Shown here piece by piece: positions 1 to 6,116 of a stretch of DNA of 7,535 nucleotides. Made by a program: the position numbers and the translations under genes. How positions within the stretch are numbered: position 1 is the first letter of the stretch; every line of letters starts with the position of its first letter. Source of the DNA: Deltaproteobacteria bacterium (GTDB taxonomy: Bacteria; Desulfobacterota; BSN033; UBA1163); assembly GCA_016875255.1 (NCBI GenBank), contig VGRU01000181.1, positions 1 through 7,535 of the forward strand, in the 5' to 3' direction. The notes below the pieces were generated by a model, which saw only the letters and a program-made list of their open reading frames with translations, made no database searches and was not told where the DNA came from.

Positions 1-30
1 TTCCAGAAAATATTCCAAATAAAACCCATC

Positions 31-57
31 GGCCGACTTCCTTCGGAATGAGTGGCC
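31..57. repeat. Imperfect stem-loop in the left flank
   Basis: The arms begin and end with GGCC (31-34 and 54-57). An inner TTCC-TTC-GGAA hairpin sits at the tip, with short bulges between. No T-run follows it, so it is not a convincing terminator. It lies in the gene-free left end of the window and its role is unknown. Beyond this and the 116-148 repeat, positions 1-173 show no coding signal on either strand. Confidence 0.3.
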
Positions 58-115
58 GGAATTAGTGGAATAAGCGACTTCTTCACTGGTTCCTTTAATT
101 TATTATACACCTAAT

Positions 116-148
116 GGCCCAATTTCGTAAATATTTTTTATGTGGGCC
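116..148. repeat. Inverted repeat GGCCCA / TGGGCC around an AT-rich loop
   Basis: GGCCCA at 116-121 is perfectly complementary to TGGGCC at 143-148, with 21 AT-rich bases between. Directly afterwards CCTAT (148-152) can pair with ATAGG (162-166), followed by six Ts (167-172), which gives a weak terminator-like shape on the plus strand. No plus-strand gene ends upstream within the window, so a terminator role cannot be assigned. The dyad lies just downstream, in minus-strand sense, of the dehydrogenase remnant's stop codon. Confidence 0.3.
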
Positions 149-173
149 CTATCTGGGTCCAATAGGTTTTTTG

Positions 174-308
174 TCACACAATTTCGATGACAATGCGGAT
201 GAGGTTGCCGATTTTTTTTTGAAGATGTTCCAACCCTTGATTCACCTCCTCCAGAGAAAATCTTTCTGTGATCGATTCTGAAAGATCCAATTTGCCAATA
301 TACCAATA
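174..308 (-). pseudogene. C-terminal remnant of a zinc-type alcohol dehydrogenase (MDR family)
   Basis: Reading the minus strand into the TGA at 174-176 gives about 44 residues that look like the very end of a zinc-dependent alcohol dehydrogenase. They contain GKLDLSESITERFSLEEVNQ, followed by a helix (GLEHLQKK) and a final β-strand rich in I, V and R. Family members typically end in a 'GKL.L...IT.R..LEEINEAF..L..G..IR.VI' pattern. Everything upstream is missing: the Zn ligands and the Rossmann GxGxxG are absent, and the open frame runs into the antisense of the regulator gene without further resemblance. The regulator's promoter overlaps the broken end. I infer a deletion or rearrangement that left a tail of an old gene. 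The family match is by eye only, and a chance open frame remains possible. Confidence 0.5.
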
Positions 309-320
309 ATTTTGTATAAA
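292..320 (+). promoter_or_regulatory. σ70-type promoter of the PAS/σ54-activator gene
   Basis: TTGCCA (292-297) and TATAAA (315-320) each match five of six bases of the -35 and -10 consensus, with an ideal 17-bp spacer. Transcription would begin near 327, leaving a leader of about 30 nt. A strong Shine-Dalgarno GGGAGG (343-348) lies 8 nt before the ATG at 357. The activator is therefore probably made by the housekeeping sigma factor at a basal level, as is usual for σ54 activators. Confidence 0.6.
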
Positions 321-356
321 GATACCTAAAGGAAAGTTGAATGGGAGGATAGAAAC

Positions 357-2117
357 ATGTTTACCGAGAAGTCGCTTGATCCGCAATTGGTACTTAATTC
401 TATTTATAATGGGATTGTGGCCATCGATGAAGAAGGGATTATTACCTATTTTAACAAGACTGCAGAGAGAATATTTAATATTCCTGCCCATGAGGCCATG
501 AATTTATACATCCTGGACGTCCTACCAAACACCGGTGGTAAATTGCTCGAATGCCTCAAAACTGGAAAACCCTTTTATGGCGAGAAACTTAAAGGGGAAA
601 AAGTGGCTTTTGTCTCCAATATCAATCCGATTTTCACCAACGGAAAAATCTCAGGAGCAGTCAGCGTTTTTCAGGATATTTCTGAAATTGAAAGCATCTC
701 AAAAGAGCTTGACCTGTTTAAGAATATGAAAAATTGGCTCGACACCATCATCGATTCCTCATACGATGGTCTTTGGATCTGTGACCATGATGGTAAAGTC
801 ATCAGAATCAATAAAGCCTCCGAAAGGATCAACAATCTGAAAGCAGAAGAAGTGGTCGGTAAAAATATGAAGGATTTAGTCGCTCAAGGTTTTTTTGACA
901 AATCAGTGACCTACGAAGTCTTGAAGAAGAAGACTTCTGTAACAATGATCCAGCAGTTGAAAGAAGGAAAGAGAATTTTAGTTACGGGGAACCCTATTTT
1001 TGATGAAAAAGGAGAAATTGTTTTTGTCGTAACTAACGACCGTGATATTTCAGAGTTAGATCATTTGAGGAATCAACTTCAAGAGGCCCAAGCCCTGGCC
1101 AAAGGCTATATTTCAAGACTCTCTGAGTTGGAAATGAAAGGAGTCGATCTCTCTAACATCATTTTTCAGAGTAGGGAGATGGAAAGGATCATTGAAATAG
1201 CTTTAAGGGTGGCCAAGGTGGACTCAACAGTCCTGCTTCTTGGTGAATCCGGGGTTGGAAAAGGAATGATTGCAAAACTGATTCATAAACAATCAGAAAG
1301 AACCAATGGTCCTTTTATAAGGGTTGATTGCGCAGGGATACCCGAACCCCTTGTTGAGACAGAACTGTTCGGGTATGAAAAAGGGGCTTTTACAGGGGCC
1401 AAAATCGAAGGTAAACCCGGTTTTTTTGAACTCGCAAACAAGGGAACCCTCTTCCTTGACGAGATTGGAGAAATCCCTTTAGCGACTCAATCCAAACTTC
1501 TCCGTTTCTTAGAGGATCACGAAATCATCCGCGTAGGAGGAACCGAGCCAAAGGAAATCGATGTACGGGTGGTTGCCGCTACGAATAGAAATATTGATGA
1601 GATGGTAGCTGCAAGGGCCTTTAGAAAGGACCTTTATTACCGACTCAACGTGGTTCCGATTCACATCCCTCCCTTAAGGGAAAGGAGGGAAGATATTTTG
1701 CCCCTGACTTTTCATTTCCTGGAAAAATTTAATAAGACACATCGAAAAGAAAAGACTCTTTCTCCGGAAACAATTGAAGCATTATGTAAGTACGATTTCC
1801 CTGGAAACATCCGTGAACTGGCAAATATCGTTGAAAGGCTGTTAGTCATCGTAGAAGGGAAACGGATTGAAGTTCAAGACCTCCCAAATGCGATTTTGAA
1901 CTACGGGCCAAAAGATTCATCCTATCGGTTATTATTTGAAGGAATTCCTCTTAAGGATGCCCTGAAGAAATGTGAGGATATTATTATTCAAAATGCACTT
2001 AAAAAGTTCGGTTCCCAACGGGAAACTGCAAAAGCGCTGAAGGTAGACCAGGCAACCATTTCAAGGAAGATAAAAAAACTCTCCTCATTTAGAGATGAGG
2101 CAATAGTGCATAAATAG
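357..2117 (+). CDS. σ54-dependent transcriptional activator, PAS-PAS-AAA+-Fis HTH
   Basis: This 586-residue cytoplasmic bacterial enhancer-binding protein would activate RNA polymerase-σ54 by ATP hydrolysis. Two PAS-like sensor domains lie at about 10-110 and 124-233, joined by a likely coiled-coil linker (about 232-262) to the AAA+ domain (about 263-497). The Walker A motif is GESGVGKG (296-303), slightly off the common GESGTGKE. The σ54-contact loop GAFTGA (343-348) is intact, and Walker B ends in D368-E369 (GTLFLDEIGE). The 'FRKDLYYRLNV' and 'IPPLRERREDI' blocks are typical. A Fis-type helix-turn-helix (about 553-574, 'SQRETAKALKVDQATISRKI') ends the protein. There is no receiver domain and no membrane segment, so the input is probably an intracellular ligand or redox/metabolic signal read by PAS; the ligand cannot be told from sequence. 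The start is fixed by the GGGAGG ribosome site. The downstream σ54 promoter and repeats make the aminotransferase-transporter operon its likely target. Confidence 0.93.
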   Translation: MFTEKSLDPQLVLNSIYNGIVAIDEEGIITYFNKTAERIFNIPAHEAMNLYILDVLPNTGGKLLECLKTGKPFYGEKLKGEKVAFVSNINPIFTNGKISGAVSVFQDISEIESISKELDLFKNMKNWLDTIIDSSYDGLWICDHDGKVIRINKASERINNLKAEEVVGKNMKDLVAQGFFDKSVTYEVLKKKTSVTMIQQLKEGKRILVTGNPIFDEKGEIVFVVTNDRDISELDHLRNQLQEAQALAKGYISRLSELEMKGVDLSNIIFQSREMERIIEIALRVAKVDSTVLLLGESGVGKGMIAKLIHKQSERTNGPFIRVDCAGIPEPLVETELFGYEKGAFTGAKIEGKPGFFELANKGTLFLDEIGEIPLATQSKLLRFLEDHEIIRVGGTEPKEIDVRVVAATNRNIDEMVAARAFRKDLYYRLNVVPIHIPPLRERREDILPLTFHFLEKFNKTHRKEKTLSPETIEALCKYDFPGNIRELANIVERLLVIVEGKRIEVQDLPNAILNYGPKDSSYRLLFEGIPLKDALKKCEDIIIQNALKKFGSQRETAKALKVDQATISRKIKKLSSFRDEAIVHK

Positions 2118-2350
2118 ATGCGTTATTGCAATATGTATTATTTAATAATTTTATAGTATTACAACATGTATTAGGTTTTAAAGGTAAATGTTATGCATAT
2201 GTGCATACCATCTTTTTTCCCTAAAAGTTCTTTACTTAAAATTTAACCAATCCCTAAAAACAGAATTTATTTATTATTTCGATTTGTTAGAAATATTTTC
2301 CATCCATAATTCTTATCATCCCACAATCCTTTAGGTTTTGGCACAAATAA
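2118..2350 (+). promoter_or_regulatory. Regulatory gap with phased repeats: candidate activator (UAS) sites
   Basis: This AT-rich non-coding stretch precedes the σ54 promoter. TATTGCAATATGTATTA (2124-2140) recurs as TATTACAACATGTATTA (2157-2173), 15 of 17 bases identical and 33 bp apart, about three helical turns. The first copy starts with the perfect palindrome TATTGCAATA (2124-2133). A third element at 2192-2207 is a perfect dyad TATGCA-N4-TGCATA, and it shares the GTTAT..GCA..TATGT core with copy one, offset by about 34-35 bp from copy two. Arrays of dyads some 100-250 bp upstream of a -24/-12 promoter are what Fis-type σ54 activators bind, so I infer enhancer sites for the adjacent regulator. 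The remainder (about 2210-2340) is AT-rich and could be bent, but I see no clear IHF consensus. No terminator for the regulator gene is evident. Confidence 0.5.
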
Positions 2351-2366
2351 TGGATTATGCATTGCC
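2351..2366 (+). promoter_or_regulatory. σ54 (-24/-12) promoter of the aminotransferase-transporter operon
   Basis: TGGATTATGCATTGCC fits the TGG-N8-TTGC layout of σ54 promoters. The GG is at 2352-2353 and the GC at 2364-2365, the invariant 12-bp register, and the -12 element TTGC is perfect. The -24 half deviates (TGGATT instead of TGGCAC). Transcription should start about 12 nt downstream, near 2377, giving a leader of about 60 nt before the ATG at 2436. A perfect TGGCAC sits 12 bp further upstream (2339-2344), but its -12 partner would be TGG. The adjacent σ54 activator gene strongly supports the call. Confidence 0.65.
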
Positions 2367-2421
2367 AACGAACATCCCTGTTGATGACTCGATTTACTCG
2401 TTAAAACTACTGGGGTGTCAA

Positions 2422-2428
2422 AAGGGGA
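2422..2428 (+). promoter_or_regulatory. Ribosome binding site deciding the aminotransferase start
   Basis: AAGGGGA lies 7 nt before the ATG at 2436. The in-frame GTG at 2415 has no comparable site and would place this Shine-Dalgarno inside the coding region, so the ATG is chosen. From this ATG, the residue numbers for the conserved Ile and Arg (50 and 141) coincide with those remembered for E. coli GabT, which supports the choice. Confidence 0.75.
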
Positions 2429-2435
2429 AGTTTAT

Positions 2436-3740
2436 ATGAAAACCAATAAATCGTTGCTTGCAGACCGAAATCAGCATATCCCCCAAGGCCCTTTTAATGT
2501 CCACCCCATCTTTGTTGAGAAGGCAAAGGGGGCGATCCTCACCGATGTGGAGGGAAATGAATATATCGATTTTGCTGGGGGGATCGGTGTGAATAACGTA
2601 GGTCACTGCAATGAAGAAGTGTTAAAGGCTGTTCAGGACCAAATTCAGAAGTACATCCATACCTGTTTCCATGTGGTCATGTATGAACCTTATGTGGAAC
2701 TGGCGAAAAGGCTGAACGAAATCACCCCAGGGAACTTTCCCAAGAAGACGATGTTTGTCAACAGCGGTGCGGAGGCTGTGGAGAATGCAGTGAAGATTGC
2801 CCGCCATGCCACAGGCCGCCAATCAACCATTGCTTTTGAGGACGCCTTTCATGGTAGAACCCTTTTAGCCTTAAGCCTCACAAGTAAGATGAAACCTTAT
2901 AAATATGGTTTTGCTCCCTACGCCCCCGAGATCTACCGAATGCCTTATGCCTATTGCTACCGATGCGCTTTCGGTCTGGAATACCCTTCTTGTGAAATTC
3001 GTTGCGCCTATTTTCTAAGGGACTTTTTCCATACCCATATTTGTTCGGAACAGGTGGCGGCTTTAATTGTCGAGCCGGTATTGGGTGAAGGGGGATTTGT
3101 TGTTCCACCCAAGGAGTATTTCAAAATCCTTCATAAAATCTGTCAGGACAATGGAATTGTCTTCATCGCGGATGAAGTTCAAACAGGTTTCGGTCGGACT
3201 GGGAAAATGTTTGCCATGGAGTATTATGAAGTAGCGCCTGATATTATTACCTTGGCCAAATCGATTGCTGGAGGATTTCCTCTCGGCGCCATCACCGGAA
3301 AGGCAGAGTTAATGGATCATCCCCAGGTAGGGGGATTGGGAGGAACCTATGCAGGGAATCCCGTGGCGTGTCGGGCAGCCCTTGCGGTGTTGGATCAGTT
3401 TGAAAAAAAGAACCTTTTGACAAGAGCCGAACAAATTGGTAAAAGGGTTTCAGAAAAGTTTCTTGAGTTCAAAGAAATATATTCCGTCATTGGAGATGTC
3501 AGAGGGCTGGGAGCCATGGTTGGGATGGAACTGGTGACGGATCGAAAGACCAAAGAACCCGCAACAACGCTTACAAAACAACTGGTAACGATCTGCCGTG
3601 ACAAAGGGCTTCTTATGATCTCGGCCGGCACCCACTCCAATATCATTCGGCCATTAATGCCCCTCGTGATCACGGACGAACAGCTTGAAAGAGGTCTCTC
3701 AATCATTGAGGAGAGTCTCAGTGAATTTTCTCTTACTTGA
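2436..3740 (+). CDS. gabT: Class III PLP aminotransferase, 4-aminobutyrate aminotransferase (GabT) type
   Basis: The product has 434 residues and would transfer the ω-amino group of GABA or a similar compound to 2-oxoglutarate, giving succinate semialdehyde (or its homologue) and glutamate in the cytoplasm. Visible motifs are the phosphate-binding NSGAEA (S110-G111-A112), the HGRT arginine R141, E218 in VEPVLGEGG, D246 in ADEVQTGFGRTG (pairs with the PLP ring nitrogen), K275 in LAKSIAGGFPLG (Schiff base), GGLGGTYAGNPVAC, and R405 in NIIRPLMPL. I50, R141, E218 and R405 match E. coli GabT Ile50, Arg141, Glu211 and Arg398 as remembered; these define GABA-type specificity. Later residues are all shifted by seven, and a cysteine-rich segment (C174, C177, C186, C190) lies where that insertion must be. 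It is the first gene after the σ54 promoter. Class III is certain. The substrate could instead be 5-aminovalerate, β-alanine or another ω-amino acid. Confidence 0.88.
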   Translation: MKTNKSLLADRNQHIPQGPFNVHPIFVEKAKGAILTDVEGNEYIDFAGGIGVNNVGHCNEEVLKAVQDQIQKYIHTCFHVVMYEPYVELAKRLNEITPGNFPKKTMFVNSGAEAVENAVKIARHATGRQSTIAFEDAFHGRTLLALSLTSKMKPYKYGFAPYAPEIYRMPYAYCYRCAFGLEYPSCEIRCAYFLRDFFHTHICSEQVAALIVEPVLGEGGFVVPPKEYFKILHKICQDNGIVFIADEVQTGFGRTGKMFAMEYYEVAPDIITLAKSIAGGFPLGAITGKAELMDHPQVGGLGGTYAGNPVACRAALAVLDQFEKKNLLTRAEQIGKRVSEKFLEFKEIYSVIGDVRGLGAMVGMELVTDRKTKEPATTLTKQLVTICRDKGLLMISAGTHSNIIRPLMPLVITDEQLERGLSIIEESLSEFSLT

Positions 3741-3879
3741 CATGCGGGAACGCGGATCCGGGAAATGAGACGTATCTTGCCTGTGATTCTCTCTCTCCTG
3801 GGTGGGCAGTGGTTCGGGCGATGGTAAATAGGTAGGACAAAAAACTGAAATTTTTTAAAGGGCAGAAAGGAGGATTCTT

Positions 3880-5145
3880 ATGAAAAAGAGGATGCTTCAG
3901 GAAATGGCGGTTTTTGGTTTAATCATTTTGATGGTCGGTGTCATGAACCTGCAATCTGCACAGGCCCAGGAGAAGAGGGACTTTTTTAAAGTCGGTGTGG
4001 TGACCTCTCTCTCTGGCGAACTCGTCTTTGGAGGAACGGTAACAAAGCGAGGTTACGACATGTGGGCGGATACGGTGAATCAGCAAGGTGGAATTGAAAT
4101 TGCAGGAAAGAAATATAAGGTTACACTGGTCTATGCTGACGATCAGAGTACGCCTGCCACTGCAGCGGTTGCAGGCGAACGCCTCATTACACAAGAAAAA
4201 GTTGACTTTATTTTGGGCCCCTATGCCAGCGGACCAACCTTAGCTCTGGCACCCATTACTGAGAAATACAAGATGCCACACATTACAGGATCGGCAGAGT
4301 CTCCATTGATTTGGAAAAGGAAATTTAAATATACGTTCGGCACGATTCCATCGGTCAATCTCACAGCCCAGGGGATCATCCAGACGCTCGCTCAGGACGT
4401 CTCACCCAAGCCTAAAACCATTGGCATCCTTGGAATTGATGACCCGTTCTCTAAATTTACAGCAGAGGCGTTCAAGACGGCTTCTGAAAAATTGGGATTG
4501 AAGGTGCTCAAGTATGAAATCGTCCCCGAAGGAAGCGACTACACTCCTGCCATCACTTCGATTAAGGCTGTCAATCCTGACATCTTCGCCATGGGCAATC
4601 ATGAGAAGGCGGCCATCGAAATGATGAAGATTGCCAAAGAGTTGAGATTCAACCCTAAGGCCTTTGTCCAGCATTACGGGATGACCACCCCGGATTTTCG
4701 CAAGGGGTTGGGCAAGGATTGCGAATACGTCTTTGGGAACGCCGTCTGGACGCCCAATATGAAGCACCAGTCGACCATCCTTTTCAAAACGACAAAGGAA
4801 TATGCTGATGCTTTTGTCGCCAAGTTCAAGACAGATCCCGACTACACAGAAGCTGGTTCAACGGCGGCGGGCATCGCATTTCAAGAAGCACTGCGAATGA
4901 TCAAGGCGACTCCTCCACTGACCGATGCCCAGAAAGATGCGCTTATCGGTGCATTGGAAAAACTGAATATTATGACCTTCTACGGACAGATTAAGTTTGC
5001 GACGGAGGGAGATTCCTATCACTGTAACGCAGGACTGCAACCCGTGGCTCTTCAATACCAAGGAGGAAAAACAGTTGAAGTGGGACCTGGGAAACTTCGG
5101 GCAGTGGCGCCCAAGTATCCAACCCCCACCTGGGACAAAAGGTAA
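3880..5145 (+). CDS. Periplasmic Type I solute-binding protein of a Liv-type (HAAT) ABC transporter
   Basis: This 421-residue protein is exported and captures the transporter's substrate in the periplasm. An N-terminal leader has a positive start (MKKR), a hydrophobic core (about 9-22) and a likely cleavage site AQA-QE after residue 29. There is no lipobox cysteine, so it should be soluble. The mature part opens with the family signature 'FKVGVVTSLSGELVFGG', 'GYDMWADTVNQQGGIEIAG' and 'VDFILGPYASGP', with S117 and the ITGSAES segment (135-141) where ligand-contact residues normally sit. A central 'IGILGIDDPFSK' and 'SDYTPAITSIKAVNPDIF' mark the second lobe (Peripla_BP_6 fold). The start follows a strong AAAGGAGG site 6 nt upstream. 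It lies 139 bp after the aminotransferase with no clear terminator or promoter between, so co-transcription is likely. It is LivK-like by position, but the ligand is not evident from sequence. GABA or a related amino acid is inferred from the neighbouring aminotransferase. Confidence 0.92.
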   Translation: MKKRMLQEMAVFGLIILMVGVMNLQSAQAQEKRDFFKVGVVTSLSGELVFGGTVTKRGYDMWADTVNQQGGIEIAGKKYKVTLVYADDQSTPATAAVAGERLITQEKVDFILGPYASGPTLALAPITEKYKMPHITGSAESPLIWKRKFKYTFGTIPSVNLTAQGIIQTLAQDVSPKPKTIGILGIDDPFSKFTAEAFKTASEKLGLKVLKYEIVPEGSDYTPAITSIKAVNPDIFAMGNHEKAAIEMMKIAKELRFNPKAFVQHYGMTTPDFRKGLGKDCEYVFGNAVWTPNMKHQSTILFKTTKEYADAFVAKFKTDPDYTEAGSTAAGIAFQEALRMIKATPPLTDAQKDALIGALEKLNIMTFYGQIKFATEGDSYHCNAGLQPVALQYQGGKTVEVGPGKLRAVAPKYPTPTWDKR

Positions 5146-5162
5146 TCCTCTTTTCCCCCCAC

Positions 5163-5216
5163 GACCCCTCCAGTGCAGTAGCCTGCTACGGAGGATGGAG
5201 GAGAGAGTAAGGGGTC
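5163..5216 (+). promoter_or_regulatory. Intercistronic stem-loop between binding-protein and permease genes
   Basis: Two alternative structures are visible. GTAGC (5178-5182) pairs with GCTAC (5185-5189), extended by CCTCC (5167-5171) with GGAGG (5190-5194) around a 6-nt bulge. Alternatively GACCCCT (5163-5169) pairs with AGGGGTC (5210-5216) and encloses the inner hairpin. No T-run follows, so it is not an intrinsic terminator. In binding-protein operons such structures often stabilise the upstream mRNA, so that far more binding protein than permease is made. That role is inferred here. Confidence 0.45.
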
Positions 5217-5243
5217 ATTTAGCTCAATGATCTGAGGTAAATC

Positions 5244-6116
5244 GTGGAACTCTTCCTACAAATGCTCATTGATGGGCTCCTGATCGGAGGGCTCATCATT
5301 GTTGTTGGCATCGGATTTTCCCTCTGTTTCGGGGTGATGCACATCGTTGACTTTGCCGTAGGCGAGTGGGTCATGCTGGGCGCGTATACGGGTTTTATCC
5401 TGGTCCGCTATTTCGGACATGACCCCATGATCTACTTGCCTCTCGTTTTTTTGATCTTTTGTGCCCTGGGTTGGGCCATCTACCCTCTCATTTATCGAGC
5501 TATAAGCGGAAAACGACACAACCCTGTGCTCATGGGGCTGGTTTTTACCTTTGGACTCTCCATTCTGGCCAAAGGCGGAGCCCTTTCGGTCTGGGGGTAT
5601 CACATTCAATCCATCACCACCTGGTTATCAGGAAAGAGTTTAGCTCTTGGTCCTTTAACAATTCCAGCTCTCCGGTTTTCAGGGTTCCTGTTTGGGATTC
5701 TCATCACCCTCCTCCTTATGCTTTTCCTTTACAAAACAAGACTTGGAATTACCATTCGGGCTACAGCCCAAGACAGAGAAATGGCGAACCTCCTTGGGAC
5801 GGACGTCAGAAAGGTAGGAGCTCTCGTATATAGTCTTTATGCCGGAGTAACAGGCATGTCAGGGATACTGATCGGAGCGCTCTTTTCTATCCATGCGGCT
5901 ATGGGGGTTAAATACTGCACCATGGCCTTCTTTGTCGTTGTTCTAGCAGGGATGGGATATGTCCCTGGCGTGATCATTGCCGGCCTTATCCTTGGTCTCC
6001 TTCAGTCTTTTGTAGGAGTCTATATTGGAGGACGCTATAACCTCCTGGCCCTCTTCATGGTCATGTATGGAGTCCTTCTCATCACACCGAAAGGCATCTT
6101 AAGGAGAGGCATTTGA
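5244..6116 (+). CDS. livH: Branched-chain amino acid-type ABC transporter permease, LivH family
   Basis: This is a 290-residue inner-membrane permease, one half of the Liv-type translocation pore. It is almost entirely hydrophobic, with roughly eight membrane segments. The opening 'LIDGLLIGGLIIVVGIGFSL' is the usual LivH N-terminus, and 'MHIVDFAVGEWVMLGAY' follows. The cytoplasmic EAA-like loop that contacts the ATPase is at 168-190 (GITIRATAQDREMANLLGTD). The C-terminus 'ITPKGILRRG' matches the family's short tail. The start is GTG, supported by GAGG (5234-5237) six nt upstream. It begins 98 bp after the binding-protein stop, past a stem-loop, and its TGA overlaps the next gene's ATG by one base (TGATG), implying translational coupling. 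Family assignment is secure; substrate range is not encoded in obvious motifs. Confidence 0.93.
   Translation: MELFLQMLIDGLLIGGLIIVVGIGFSLCFGVMHIVDFAVGEWVMLGAYTGFILVRYFGHDPMIYLPLVFLIFCALGWAIYPLIYRAISGKRHNPVLMGLVFTFGLSILAKGGALSVWGYHIQSITTWLSGKSLALGPLTIPALRFSGFLFGILITLLLMLFLYKTRLGITIRATAQDREMANLLGTDVRKVGALVYSLYAGVTGMSGILIGALFSIHAAMGVKYCTMAFFVVVLAGMGYVPGVIIAGLILGLLQSFVGVYIGGRYNLLALFMVMYGVLLITPKGILRRGI

Noticed and set aside
148..172. CCTAT/ATAGG hairpin followed by six Ts
   Set aside because: The stem has only five pairs and a 9-nt loop, and no plus-strand gene ends before it in the window. It is noted only with the neighbouring inverted repeat.
2072..2100. Terminator-like hairpin on the minus strand (CCTCAT/ATGAGG, then a T-run)
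   Set aside because: It lies inside the regulator's coding end, four bases separate stem and T-run, and no minus-strand gene exists to be terminated. The plus strand has no T-run after the stem.
2137..2149. ATTATT-T-AATAAT palindrome between the two direct repeats
   Set aside because: A simple A/T sequence forms such dyads by chance in so AT-rich a gap. It is not shared with the other repeat units.
2188..2334. A 48-codon plus-strand open frame in the AT-rich gap
   Set aside because: It overlaps the candidate activator dyad. Its only ribosome-like AAGG is three bases from the ATG, and the composition is simply AT-rich (many F, L, Y, I) with no recognisable motif.
2415..2435. Upstream GTG start for the aminotransferase
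   Set aside because: The GTG lacks a ribosome site, whereas AAGGGGA is ideally placed for the ATG at 2436. Residue numbering from the ATG matches E. coli GabT landmarks.
3766..3780. Possible second σ54 promoter before the binding-protein gene
   Set aside because: The TTGC has the right spacing, but the -24 element reads TGA instead of TGG. Loss of the GG makes it non-credible.
4402..4767. Long antisense open frame (121 codons) within the binding-protein gene
   Set aside because: It lies wholly inside a well-supported gene, has no family-like motif, and resembles the other antisense frames produced by codon bias.
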